Below, piece by piece: positions 21,540 to 33,031 of a stretch of 64,000 nt of DNA (the first letter of the stretch is position 1; the number at the start of each line of letters is the position of its first letter). Source of the DNA: Limnephilus marmoratus (Eukaryota > Arthropoda > Insecta > Trichoptera > Limnephilidae); assembly GCA_917880885.1 (NCBI GenBank), contig OU862910.1, positions 17,124,710-17,188,709 on the forward strand, given 5' to 3'. Below the pieces are notes generated by a model. That model saw nothing but the letters and a program-made list of their open reading frames with translations, was not told the DNA's origin and searched no databases. Both the position numbers and the translations under genes were made by a program.

Positions 21540-23220
21540 TGGTAGGTACCATAATAACCTCAAAAGCGGCATATTTCTATCAACAACTGTTCTAAGCCTA
21601 TAAAGACTCTCATGCTGACTTGCCAGGGCAGCTATGCCAAAAAAATGCCAAATAAATTTCGAAAACAGCAAAATAAAAAATATAGAAAAATGTATGGAAC
21701 ATAAAAATGACGTGATACGAGAGTTAAAGGTGACGGCCACGAAGAAAAAAGCAACAAAGCTTTTTAGTTATTACACACAGGTTAGTTTATTCTAAAATAG
21801 AATTATAATACATTAAAATAGGTTTTGTGATTCATGCATATTTAACTCAGAATATAAAAAAAGGTTTTTCTCCACTGTGAATCGCGCTGTGGATTTTAAA
21901 ATCTCCCTTTCGAGAACTTCAATAACTGCATTCGGGACAAGAAAATAGTTTTGTCCGCTGTGGGTAAACATGTGATTTTTTTGGTGCCTCTTTGTAGTGT
22001 CTTTGAATAGTCGCAGTAGAAACGTGTAAAAGGTTTTATTTCACTGTGAGTAAGAAAATGATTTCTAAGAAGTTCCTTTATACAACATGAATAATTGCGG
22101 TCAGGACATGAAAAGGGTTTTTGTCCAGTATGGGTTAACATACGAATTTTTAGATACCGTTTTGTAGCACACGAATAAGGGACAAGAAAAAAGTTTTTCA
22201 TCAATGTGAGTTAGCAAGTGCCATATTAGTTATTTTTTTAGAGAATAAGAATGGTTGCAGTTAGGACATGAAATAGGTTTTTTTCCACTGTCGGTAAACG
22301 TGTGATTTTTAGATTTCTCTCAATAGTACATGAATAGTTGCAGTTGGAACATGAACAAGGTTTTTCTCCACACTGAGTCAGTAACTGATTTCATATGTAT
22401 CCCTTTTGAGAACACGAATAGTTACAATCAGGACATAAAGGAGGTTTTTCTCTTCTGTGAATCGTTCTGCCTATTTTTAAATCTTCCCTTTGAAAACTTG
22501 CATTACTGCAGTCGGGACATGAAATAGGTTTTTTTCCACTGTCGGTAAACGTGTGATTTTTAGATTTCTCTTCATAGTACATGAATAGTTGCAGTTGGAA
22601 CATGAACAAGGTTTTTCTCCACACTGAGTCAGCAACTGACTTCTTATGTATCCCTTTTGAGAACACGAATAGTTACAATCAGGACATGAAAAAGGTTTTT
22701 CTCTTCTGTGAATCGTACTGCGGATTTTTAAATCTTCCCTTTGAAAACTTGTATTACTGCAGTCAAGACATGAAAAAGGTTTTTGTCCAGTATGGGTAAG
22801 CATGCGAATTTTTAGATACCATTTTATGGCGCATGAATAGTTACAATCGGGACAAGAAAAAGGTTTTTCATCATTGTGAGTTAGCAAGTGCCGTTTTAGT
22901 TATTTTTTCGAGAATAAGAATAGTTGTAGTCAGGACATGAAATAGATTTTTTTCACTGTCGGTAAACGTGTGATTTTTAGATTTCTCTTCACAGTACATG
23001 AATAGTTGCAGTTGGAACATGAAAAAGGTTTTTAACCACACAGAATCAGCAAACTTCTTATGTATCCCGTTCGAGAACACGAATAGTTACAATCAGGACA
23101 TGAAAAAGGTTTTTCTCTTCTGTGAATCATACTGTGGATTTTAAAATCTTCGTTTGGAGGACTTATATAACTGCATTCAGATCATGAAAAAGGTTTTACT
23201 CCACTCTAAGTAAGCTTATG
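21540..23220 (-). pseudogene. Fossil C2H2 zinc-finger array (cluster 3, largest)
   Basis: About sixteen 84-bp units on the - strand, each a C2H2 finger with linker (CPDCNYSC, HTGQKPFSC, HRREKPFSC). The first histidine of most fingers is now arginine (LKIR), and frames last only one to five fingers (longest 22477-22887). A three-finger block of about 250 bp is duplicated (starts near 22330 and 22580, again near 22995), so it also grew by higher-order tandem duplication. The 3' module HESLYRLRT..MPLLR near 21540-21625 matches cluster 2. No intact protein is possible. Confidence 0.7.
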
Positions 23221-24150
23221 AATCATAGTGGAGTAAAGTGTTGCTCCATATGGAAACCTTTGTAAAATTACTTTCTTCAGGGCCTCCTCAGTGTAGCTAA
23301 TGTAAAAAAAAAATGTGTTGTAAAACCAAGTAGGTGTATTAAGGGAAAGACAGTATTAAATTGTGGAGATCTGGAAGGAATGAAAGGCCGGTAAAAATAA
23401 TAACATTTTCTCAATTTGTTTACCAATTACAATTTAAAACAATAAAATAAACAATATACGCATGTACCTATCGCGAGTTTGAAATCTCTTGTTTAATTTT
23501 TACCGCAAACGCGATATTAAAACAAGAAAAAGGTATTTAAGCGACTTTCGAGTACTTTTCAGCAATTTAATTGAGACTTTTAGGTAAAAATAGTCACTTG
23601 GGTGTTACGTAACGTTTAGGGGGAGGGAGGTGCAGACAAATGTTACGGCCCGTTGCATGGGGGGAGAGAGGGTAAAATTTTTTCAAAAATTACGTTACGT
23701 TATACTTGAACGCCCCTTTACTATTTCATGATTAAAATTTTATCAAAAATTTGATTAAAAATGGTTAAGAGAGTTGGCGTTAAGAAGAATATCGGAAGCC
23801 CGGCAAATGAAAACGCAATCAGACGTTATTCGTACCTTCAAAATGGCTTTTTGATTTTTCGGTAGAATATTGGTGTTACGAATTGGGATAATGAAACCAA
23901 GTCACTGCTCATCAAATTTGTTAGGGCCGACACAAGCCATTATCGATCACACGATAATTGACGATGTCATGGTAAAGAATTTCCCTTGCCCACTCAAGGC
24001 ATAGAGGGATGTGTGAAAATTGTGAAGCAGGCGCCAGACACGAATTCAAAGAAGTGATCAAACAAGTGTTCACATGTGTGGCACGGGCATTTGACACTGT
24101 TGTCACATAAGTGATCACTTAAGTGCGCTTTGCCGTTCCGGGTTCCGTGT
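23221..24150. other. Unassigned repeat-like sequence
   Basis: Contains a GTTACGTAACG...GGGGGAGGG block (23605-23720) with a diverged relative at 14385-14480; both carry G-rich tracts and ACGTTACGT. Around 23985-24125, AAGTGATCAC phrases resemble those at 29240-29335. No coding sequence is recognised. Confidence 0.35.
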
Positions 24151-24154
24151 CGGT

Positions 24155-24640
24155 TTTTTAGCGCACATCAAAGGGATCAAAGTTCAAAGTTTGCGTGCCT
24201 GCCACACTGCGCGAAGCTCGAAGCTCAGTTGCGCGAGAGTCGCCGTGCAGGGGCGTATAACTTCGTTCAAATTTTTCAACCGTGGTCCGTGACGTAAAAG
24301 TGCTGCCACTCATAGATAAAATTTCATAGATGGAGCTGTAAAGATAGGTTTGTAATTTTGATTTTCGCCATCTCTCGCTCAGGGTTGCCAACTTAGGGGT
24401 AAAATAAGTGGGATGGGATTTTTTTACTGGTTTAATAGGTGTTTTGGAGTATTTTTTGTGGTATTTTTGGGGGTTTTGTGATTCCATATATTTTTTAAAA
24501 TTTTTGTTACATCGTATACACGGAGCACTCGCACACTTCTTATTTGAGGATTTATTTTTATTGTACAAAAACTTGCTGAAACGACTTGTGCCTTCACAAA
24601 TGGAAAAATTGGTGGACTCTTGAAGTTGTAGAATTTTTTT
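24155..24640. mobile_element. Possible hAT end region
   Basis: TCAGGGTTGCCAACTTAGGGG at about 24380 looks like a hAT terminus (CAGGGTTGCC). Both strands to its right are open for about 70 codons with lysine-rich or aromatic bias, but neither resembles a known protein. The partner end was not located. Confidence 0.25.
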
Positions 24641-24959
24641 TTTTAATTTCCGAGAACACCTGATCCATACAGCTTCAATGTGTTTTGGTTTTGATTTTAT
24701 AAATACATCCGAAGATCTTGAAAATGATTTTTTTTTTTACAGTAAATACAGTACAAGAATCTCAACTGCTCCGTCTGAAGCCAGTGAGACTATGGCATTC
24801 CCCAAATTAGGTATGTTGTGAGGCTGAAGGTAATGAGGAGGGGAAGGATGTGGGGAAGAGGAGGGTTGGGAAGTACCTGGCTATTCAGATCTGGTCACCA
24901 AACACGGCTAAAGCCATTTTCAAGCAACATTTCAATTCTGAATGGTGGTCTTACACCAG

Positions 24960-25150
24960 GGCGATACTGATAGTATCTTCCACTCTGGAACATGCCGTAA
25001 ATATACTATAATATATATTATTTTAAATGAATTAATTGTGAAATAACACAAATTAATCAAATAAAATTTACTTGCGCATGCCGGGTTCGAACCCCAATCT
25101 CCGGATCGTGAGTCAAGAGTCTTACCCACTGGACTACGGAGGTCGTCAGG
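24960..25150 (-). repeat. tRNA-derived SINE
   Basis: On the - strand an A box (TAGTCCAGTGGGTAAG, rc of about 25121-25136) and a perfect B box GGTTCGAACC (25083-25092) lie about 40 bp apart with tRNA-like D- and T-stems. The would-be acceptor ends do not pair and an AT-rich body follows, so this is a SINE head and not a tRNA gene. Confidence 0.6.
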
Positions 25151-25627
25151 TCATTTGATGGATGAAAATTAAAATCTCTTGATTTTATGAAACAAACAGC
25201 CCCGTATTTTGCGTATCGCTTGAGAAAGATATGTTTTATAAGGTATATAACAAATCGCGTACTGGCAACACAAAATATTTGGAAATGGCGTCTTGGACAA
25301 AACGGTTTGACATCTTGGTTTTCTGCATAACATTAAAAGGTAAGATATAGCATTTTTCTGTTGAAAATAATTATTATACTGTATACAGATGTTTAATCTG
25401 ATCGATAAATATGATTTCCATTCAAAAACATTGCTTTTTCATTTTGTTTTCGCTAAAAACGTTCATGATCCTGTGATGGCGCATTGGTGGATGTTTTTAA
25501 TGGAGATCTTCTTGTTTTGGCCTTTTGTATTGTTTTACGTATTTTAATTTGATTCTTTCAAGATGTATTAATTTATTTTAATGTTTTCCGGTAGACTATA
25601 TATAACTTATTGTTATCATTTTTATAG

Positions 25628-25837
25628 ATGGCTGTTAGAGGTTTGTCACATGAAGAAATAACTATTGCACTGGAAGGAGACATTTCCGATGTCAAATGGG
25701 AGTCTGACGGTGAAGGTGAAGAGAGCTGGTCAGTGGAGTATCTACAAGATGACCAGGATGAGAACCAGTACCAGGACATCAACATTCAGCATTCGTCCGT
25801 AAATCAATTTGAGGTTAGGTCGGTTAGGATACCTTAG
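25628..25837 (+). pseudogene. N-terminal fragment resembling a piggyBac-type transposase
   Basis: A 69-codon frame begins MAVRGLSHEEITIALEGD and continues with an acidic stretch (DVKWESDGEGEE). The RGLS/T-x-EEI start and acidic region resemble piggyBac-like transposase N-termini. The DDD catalytic core is absent. Identification rests on a short match, so it is tentative. Confidence 0.35.
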
Positions 25838-25849
25838 TTTTTGTGTTAT

Positions 25850-25922
25850 GTTTTATTATCAATTGTCTTATGTGTTATTTATTATCAATTGTCTTATGTG
25901 TTATTTATTATCAATTGTCTTT
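25850..25922. repeat. 26-bp tandem repeat, three copies
   Basis: ATTATCAATTGTCTTATGTG recurs at 26-bp spacing (C at 25860, 25886 and 25912). Confidence 0.8.
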
Positions 25923-26031
25923 ACTGAAAATAAACATATTTAAAGATGTTCTCAGAGTGTTTCATTTGTCTAATGTAACATTTTCTGATTCCAATAATTT
26001 TGTTCTTAAATAATTTATTGGGCTAATGAAG

Positions 26032-26462
26032 GGAGGCGTCTACTAATATCTACAGGAATTCCAAAAACTGAAAAAATCGAACTAATATCTATGGGAATCA
26101 AAGTGTTGACGAATATCTACAGCTCAAACTGTTGATTAATATCTATGAGAACCAAAGTGTTGACGAATATCTACAGTACTGTCAGAGGTTGGATTTGCAA
26201 TTATGTATAGCATATTGGAATAACGTAATATTGCGTATGCAGTTTAAAAAACTTAATTTACGTAAGTATGTATGTAAAAATCCCTAATATTGGACTATTG
26301 GACACATTTAGCTGATTAGTCCAACCTACGCTCTGTAGATATTAGTTCAACCTACGCTCTGTAGATATTAATCAACACTCTGAAGTTCGTAGATATTAGT
26401 TCAACATATGAGCTGTAGATATTCGTCAAACATACGGGCTGTAGATATTAGTATCTGGAGTC
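26032..26462. mobile_element. 431-bp element with mirrored 12-bp motif arrays (copy A)
   Basis: Flanked by exact 8-bp duplications TAATGAAG (26024-26031 and 26463-26470). The ends share TACTAATATCTACAG but differ in the outermost 8 bp (GGAGGCGTC / GACTCCAGA). The left arm has five NNAATATCTAYRG motifs (AATATCT at 26045, 26084, 26112, 26138, 26166). The right arm has five inverted copies (AGATATT at 26337, 26363, 26391, 26417, 26443), spaced 26-28 bp. No coding. A second 431-bp copy, inverted, is at 38922-39352. The 8-bp duplication suggests a hAT- or P-like mobiliser. Confidence 0.85.
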
Positions 26463-26691
26463 TAATGAAGTAGGTCGAGAGCGATTATATTGTCTATGGT
26501 AGACAAATAAGTTTCCTCTATCTTTAGTCTATTAGCGCTGGCAGGTGCGGGAAGGGCGAGGGGGGGGGGGGGGTCTGGTTAAGTTGGTGACGAAACCGCT
26601 AGGAGGAAAAAGCCCGAAGTGATCGATCTAGGGGTTAGTATATTTATGGGGGTTACGGTTAGTATATTTATGGTCGCCGTGGAGAGTAGTC

Positions 26692-26892
26692 GTGCGTGGA
26701 CAGCCAAACGAACTAACGATGGAGTGGAATAATGAGAGCGTTTTCGAGTTTATAGAGTTGATGCAAGTAGAGCCAGATATATGGGATCCGAAACGTAAAG
26801 GGCATAAAAATCGAAATAACATCAATGACGCCTGGAACCGAATTAAACACCACTCTTCAATACCTTGCTCTATCGAAGAATTAATTAGATAG
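26692..26892 (+). pseudogene. Truncated MADF-domain gene fragment
   Basis: The frame reads ...MEWNNESVFEFIELMQVEP, then DIWDPKRKGHKNRNNINDAWNRI. The spacing of I-x-V/Q-x-x-x-P-x-x-WD and the later AW is that of a MADF (Myb/SANT-like) DNA-binding domain. The last helix (usually V...W..LR..Y) is cut short at ELIR. MADF proteins are frequent partners of PIF/Harbinger transposases, so this is probably transposon-derived. The adjacent LINE begins about 20 bp downstream. Confidence 0.6.
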
Positions 26893-26912
26893 ATATATTT
26901 AGTTTAATTTAA

Positions 26913-29130
26913 TTTCAAAATCCACGTGACTACCAAACGTTTTCACTCTTAAGATCTAGACAAAAACGAATTGCACAACAACTCTACATTAATTATATAC
27001 ATACTGCTGAAAGTAACATGAATGGCAATCCTAAACTCTTCTGGAATCATTTCAATAACATGAAAAAAACACAATCGTCTCTTCCAAGGACAATGCACCT
27101 AGATGACAAAAAAGCAGATAATGGCCAAGACATATGCAATATTTTCATGGAATATTTCCAATCAGTTTACATAAATGATAATAACCTACCAACATTAGAT
27201 ATACCAGAAAATACAAATAATATAAATATCACCACGGTCAAATTCTCACGAGAAATAGTCTTAAAAGAAATAAAAGCTCTTGACATAAACACAAGCGCGG
27301 GGTGTGATGACATTCCCTCATACTTTATAGTTAATTGCGCGGAAACACTTGCAAAACCTCTCTGCATTATATATAATAAATCAATGAACGAAGGCACGGT
27401 ACCTGAAATTTGGAAAAGAGCCTATGTAACACCAATCCACAAAAATGGTGAAAAAAATAATGTTAAAAACTATCGGCCGATTTCAAAACTAACAATATTC
27501 AGTAAGTTAATGGAAAAAATTGTTTACAAATATATAAGTCCACAACTGAATCACATCATTACAACAAAGCAACATGGTTTTACAAAAGGCAGAAATGTGG
27601 AAAGTAACCTCGTTCTTCTTACTGAATTCATTGTCGATCACATGGACAACCGCACTCAAGTAGATATCATATATACAGACTTTGCCAAAGCATTTGATAA
27701 AATTAATCAAAAACTATTACTCAGAAAACTTTGGTCATTAGGTATACGTGGTAATTTATTTCGTTGGGTTACATCTTATATACTTAAGAGATCACAGGCA
27801 GTAGCAATACAGGGTTTCGAATCAGATTTCAGTGAAATTTCCTCTGGGATCCAACAGGGTTCTCATCTCGGACCATTGTTTTTCATTTTATATATCAATG
27901 ATTTGGTCAATGTTGTTAAATACTCTGAAATAGAATTATTTGCTGATGATGCCAAGCTATACAAACCAATAAAAAGTCTAAACGATTGTGTCAATTTACA
28001 ACATGATTTAAACAATATATTTACCTATTGCCAACATAATCAACTATTTCTAAATGTCTCAAAATGTCATCATATTACCTTTTCAAGAAATAAAAATAAA
28101 ACATTATTTAATTATTCTATAAATAACAACAACATTGCAACAGTCTCAGATATTCGTGATCTTGGAATAACCCTTGATAGTAAACTACAATATAACCTTC
28201 ATATACAACAAATCATAAATAAAGCTTCTAAAATGTTAGGTTTCATCATAAGAAACACAAAACTTTTTAATAGCATCAATATCATTAAGCAACTCTACTT
28301 TGCCTATGTACGGAGTCATTTGGAGTTTGCATCAGTTGTTTGGTCTCCATTTTACAAAATCCACATAAACAAAATCGAGGCTATTCAAAACAAATTCCTA
28401 AAATATCTTTGTTACAAGTCGTTTGTAAGATTTAATAATTATGTAGAGGCAGCTTCACACTTTAAAATTGATTCATTGAGTGTACGAAGGCATCATATGG
28501 ATGCACTATTCCTGTATAAAGTAGTCAACAATAATATTCAATGCCCAGAGTTGCTAAATAAAATTCAATTCAATTTACCTGCACGTTCAACACGCTCTTC
28601 TGTCCTGTTCAGGGTGGATCAATGCAAGACAAACTGTAAGCAGAATTCTTGCCTGAACCGACTATGCAGTAGTTATAATAGCGTATTTTCCAATGTGGAC
28701 ATTTTCAATTGCAAACTTACTGAATATAAAAGGTCCATAAAAGAGTGTTTCTCTAATGGTTCTTGAATAATGTTATGTTTTTATTGTTTGTATTTCTGTT
28801 ATGATTTGATTTATATGTACAACCTCTCTCCATGGCTACCAATGTTTTGATAGATTTTTTTTGTTTTGTAATTTTTCATTTTATATTTAAAAAAAAAATG
28901 TTTTGAGCATACATATATATATTTTTTGTTTTATATAATTTTAGATTGATATTCCTTTTTATAAAACTAATTTACTTATTCTTATTATGCTGTCTCAGTA
29001 GAAGTAAAGTCACAAGGAGGAAATCCGTAATTGGTTTTATTTTGGCTATTTAATACTATGTACAAACTGAAATAAATATAAACTGTCGATTTCCCGAAAA
29101 TTATTAAATAAATAAATAAATAAATAATTA
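26913..29130 (+). mobile_element. 5'-truncated LINE with long reverse-transcriptase frame
   Basis: The frame is open from 26913 (no upstream ATG required) to TGA at 28764-28766; from ATG 27018 it gives 582 residues. Order: linker (KLFWNHFNNM), fingers (CDDIPSYF, NYRPIS), palm (TDFAKAFDKI, GIQQGSHLGPLFF, catalytic FADD at about 27939-27950), thumb (DLGITLD, LEFASVVW). The endonuclease is missing. The 3' UTR ends in an (AAAT)n tail at 29104-29128. It differs from the YADD LINEs elsewhere in the window and resembles the CR1/Jockey group. The RT core has no stop or frameshift, so truncation is recent. Confidence 0.85.
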
Positions 29131-29639
29131 GATAAATTAATTAGATAATATAAATAATTAGACGCACATAAATAATATAAGCAAACTGTGTCGACCAAAT
29201 CGTCGACCATGTTGTGTGAAGTCTATTTGAAAACTGTGAGCTCAAAGGAGTGATCAAAACTTTGACACATGTCTGGCAGATACAACAATATGTGACCAAA
29301 TGTGTGCGCAAAGTCTTCAAAGAAGTGATCACTTATTTGAACTTCTGTCTACAGAAGCCTCAGCTGCTGTCAGTGAACCCTTGATACGAGATGACAATAA
29401 AAACAAGATTATAGGCACGAAACCTTATGCCACTTTTTGACACCAAAATGCAGTACGGTTCATAGCAACTTTTGCAATTTTCCAGTTTTTCAATGCGGTA
29501 AATAATATGCGTACATTTTTTTATTTCCATTATTGGTTCCGTTCTACCAATCTACGAATGTATTATCTGTAAAATACAAATTTTAGTGTGTTTTATTTCG
29601 CGCATATAAGCTATAAATACTAAGGTAAAATCGTGAAAG
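29131..29639. other. AT-rich stretch, nothing firm
   Basis: Contains AAGTGATCAC phrases (29240-29335) related to 24050-24120. No gene is seen. Confidence 0.3.
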
Positions 29640-30746
29640 TAGGGAATGCAATCCCGGTATACCGGGATCCCGAAATACCGGGATCCCGCAGACATTTTGC
29701 GGGACTAATCTCGGTCGAAAATTTTGCGGGATCCCGCTGGACTGGCGGGATTACAGAGAAGCGTAGTTCAACTAATTTGACAGCGGTTTTATTATACTTA
29801 CATGATCCATATAAATACGAAGAAGACAGAAGACAATTTATTAACGTTGATGATACATTTAGTCTACCTTCAAAAAGTGTAATATGCAAGGCAATCAAAA
29901 CTATAGTCGTAAGGCTAGAGTACACGGACACGGGTAACAACGCAGTAGCCACTGTTCCTGCTGACGCTGATGATCCTTACGATTCTTACGATGACGACAC
30001 TCCTCTCGCTCGCTAATCTGGAGACTTACGCACGAGACTTACGGAGCAGCAGCAGCAACACCAATGTCACTTCAAGACGAACTCGAACTTACTTTGGTTA
30101 GTATGAAGAGTTCGAGATCAACAGCCCAACAACCTAGATTTGGCAATATGAGCAACCTTGAGGTTTTGATAACGAAGGAAATGAATTACTTCGAGTCCGG
30201 TGGACTAAAAGGACATACCTTCAATACACTTACAATGCGCTAAAGACTGCTGTGCCAACCAGCGTGGAAGCTGAACGAGCTTTTTCAGCCGCTGGCTACC
30301 TTGTGTCCAATATCAGAAGCCGTTTATCAGACGACACAATGAATACTTTAACTTTTTTACGAAGCTATTTCCAAAATAATGTTTAAACTTATGATGCTTA
30401 TTGTGCAAGAATATTTTTTATCGTTATTATTTAAATTTAGGTTGTTATGAAAATTTATGTCGTATCTTATTCTTTGCTAATTTATGACTTAAACTTTACC
30501 TATGTCTAATTAAAGGTATATTAATAAACCATTTAAAATGTCCCAAAGAACGTGTTTAATTAGGTATAAATTTAAAACTCTAAAAACAAGGTTGGTAGAT
30601 CAAGGTATTAGGTCCTTATTATACGATTGATTAGATATCTAAGTCCACCCTGCTGGATCCCGCAAATACCTGGATCCAGCGGGACTAAGATTGTTCAGTC
30701 CCGCAAATACCTGGATTGACATGGTCTTGCGGGATTGCATTCCCTA
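29640..30746 (+). mobile_element. hAT element with hATC dimerisation-domain remnant
   Basis: Ends TAGGGAATGCAATCCCG and CGGGATTGCATTCCCTA are perfect inverted repeats. The 8-bp duplication CGTGAAAG is exact (29632-29639 and 30747-30754). Same family as 11695-14267. GGGATCCCG motifs repeat inside both ends. It carries transposase debris at about 29780-30015 and a C-terminal hATC segment at 30150-30386, and is deleted for most of the catalytic core. Confidence 0.9.
30150..30386 (+). pseudogene. hAT transposase C-terminus (hATC domain)
   Basis: The frame reads ALKTAVPTSVEAERAFSAAG followed by a conserved R-S-R-L-S and a final L-T-F-L-R segment, ending TAA at 30384-30386. P-T/S-x-x-x-E-R-x-F-S-x-A-G is the hallmark of the hAT dimerisation domain. 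The upstream catalytic RNase H-like fold is missing, so it cannot transpose. Confidence 0.8.
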
Positions 30747-31089
30747 CGTGAAAGTAATAAAATATAAAGCTTTGGCGATGTCCAGGTTTTGGAAATATAT
30801 TTTTTTTTGTTATTTTTGTCGTAATTGTTAATATATGGAGCATCTTTTCCAACTATGCCGATTTCGAAATTCTCAAAAAAAAATTCACTCCATGCTACTT
30901 GTCCACGCCATTACGGAGATTTTCAATGGAACATAAGTCTAATATTTTTGTAACTTGCGTGTCATAATATTGGTGGGTGACAGTGACCTTTCTTCGATTG
31001 GGACCCTTACAATAGGGTAAATATATTAAAGACGTAGAACCTATAATAATTCAAATATTGTCAGGTTTTTTGTAACGGGAAATATTTGT

Positions 31090-31320
31090 CATAATTTTTT
31101 GGTAAATATTACCCTATCGAGTCCACGCTCAAAACACACTTTAAAAAATTAAAACTAATTGTACTAGGTACATAATGGTTAGTATTAAGTAATTCAGTAA
31201 CCAAAATTGAAAAATATTGCGTTTTAATGTTATTTTTTAAATTAAAAAAACGCGAAATGTCATTTTTCAAGGACCGCCATGTTAATTACGACGGTGAAAT
31301 ACTTACGCATTTTTTAAAGA
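31090..31320 (+). repeat. Dispersed repeat, inverted partner at 36555-36785
   Basis: Shares ATCGAGTCCACGCTCAAAAC, TTAGTATTAAGTAATTCAGT-like sequence and ACGCGAAATGTCATTTTTCA with the reverse complement of 36555-36785. No ends or coding are recognised. Confidence 0.6.
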
Positions 31321-31714
31321 AAAAATCACTTTCTGTCAATTAGACAATAATACGTACGAATTGCAATCTTCAGAAATGCTAAATAATGCGAATTAATCAT
31401 TATTTTCTTCGGTTTCTCAACACGATGCACCCATCGCGAGCCCATTGCCCTTACGAAATTTGAAAATAATAGGTATGAAACTGCGCCACGTGAAACATGA
31501 ACTACAATTTGCAATTCGAAAATGAGCACCACCAACTTGAAAATATAAAAGCATTCACGAAACGAGTAGCTAGAAATGTAATAGGTATAGACAATATAAT
31601 AGGGAACATATATGATTTTTCTAATTACGTAAATAATAATTCAAATACATAGAATGAAAATAAATAAAAGAACATGCATGCGTTTTTCTTTTAATTAACC
31701 AAGATATACATTCC
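31321..31714. other. AT-rich stretch, nothing recognised
   Basis: No gene, repeat end or RNA recognised. Confidence 0.3.
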
Positions 31715-32410
31715 AGATTTTGAATGGTTTGTCTGGCAAAGCAGGGTTTGTCTAGCGGGCTTGTGATTATTATCTTTGGTAAATTTTTAAGATCGCTGGC
31801 AATGGTTAATACGCACATTTAAAAAAAAAATCTTTTGAAACACCTTAATTACATTAAAATACAACTATTTGCATTGAGGGAAGTGGAAAATATTTCATTC
31901 TAAATTTCGATTACGTAAAATTAAAATTAGCTTTCATTCTGTGAAACGAGACCGTCCATTTTCAAACATTATTTTCAAATGTCATTTTGTTAGGTTGGTA
32001 TTCTTGTTACTCATCCCAGTTTTCAAGTAGTTTAGCGGCTACGCTAGGTTTGTGTAACATGGTTTGTCTGGCAAAGCAGGGTTTGTCTAGCGGGCTTGTG
32101 AATATTATCTTTATTTAAAAAATTTGATTAAGATTATTATTTTAAAATAAAGATAATATTCGCAAGCCCGCTAGACAAACCCTGCTTTGCCAGACAAACC
32201 ATTTAAAAACGTAGGCTGTTTTTTAAAATAAAGATAATATACACAATCCCACTAGACAAACCCTGCTTTGCCAGACAAACCATTTAAAAACGTAGGCTGT
32301 TTTTTTTTAAATAAAGATAATATTCACAAGCCCGCTAGACAAACCCTGCTTTGCCAGACAAACCATTTAAAAACGTAGGCTGTTTTTAAAATAAAGATAA
32401 TATACGTAAG
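31715..32410. repeat. Array of about 85-bp units with GTTTGTCTGGCAAAGCAGGG core
   Basis: The core GGTTTGTCTGGCAAAGCAGG plus GTTTGTCTAGCGGGC occurs once near 31718, once near 32060, and then inverted in three tandem units (about 32160-32410) with AACGTAGGCTG and AAATAAAGATAATAT between cores. The same unit recurs at 54010-54240. The family is unknown. Confidence 0.75.
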
Positions 32411-32445
32411 GTAGGTTATTTTATAATGCTACGTCCAGACTGAAG

Positions 32446-32488
32446 CCAACCTTCCAACTCCGAACTTAGTTCGGAGTTGGAAGGTTGG
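32446..32488. repeat. 43-bp perfect palindrome
   Basis: Arms of 21 bp (CCAACCTTCCAACTCCGAAC + T) around a single T. It lies just inside the left end of the 32429-34436 element and shares its CCAACCTTCCAACT with the opposite end. Confidence 0.9.
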
Positions 32489-33031
32489 CCGATCGTGTGG
32501 TCGCTGTGGCCAACCCTCCAACCCCGAATTCCGTACTCCAAAATGGCGGACATGAAACAGCTGTAACAACGCTGTATCTTTTTCAGTTGCCTACAATTAT
32601 TACGTACGTATAATCATATACTTATATACACGACATCTTTTCAAACAATTGTTATACCACTCTCCGTAATAATATAGTCATTTTAATAGTACGCGGCACG
32701 GTGTGGACAGCTGCGGCAGGCTGGTTCGTGTGAGTTGGCCGTCGGGATCGCCTCGAAGGCGATCCCGGGCGCGTATTTCCAATCCCTAATAGCCGGTTCA
32801 CACGGTTCAATTTTAGTTGATCAACTCGACACTTGAAAGCATATTGACAGGTGTGAACCTTCTTTCAACAAAATTGAACAAGTTTTTTGTTGACCAACTA
32901 AAGTTGATAGCCCGTCTACTTTTGACGTTCGAGTATGACCGCGCCATCTTGGTTACCATAGTTACTCGCGGGCACAAGTAGACGTCAAACATTTATGTCA
33001 ATATTCTTTTACATTCCTAGTTTCTACCGTC

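Noticed and set aside
24158..24568. 136-codon lysine-rich frame
   Set aside because: No recognisable domain; it overlaps a probable hAT end and has equally open sequence on the other strand.
25083..25136. Functional tRNA gene
   Set aside because: A and B boxes are good, but acceptor ends do not pair and an AT-rich SINE-like body follows.
25812..25830. TTAGG telomere-like repeats
   Set aside because: Only two scattered GGTTAGG words, no tandem array.
29633..30016. 127-codon frame as a host gene
   Set aside because: Starts in the target duplication of a hAT element and reads through its terminal repeat; it is transposon sequence.
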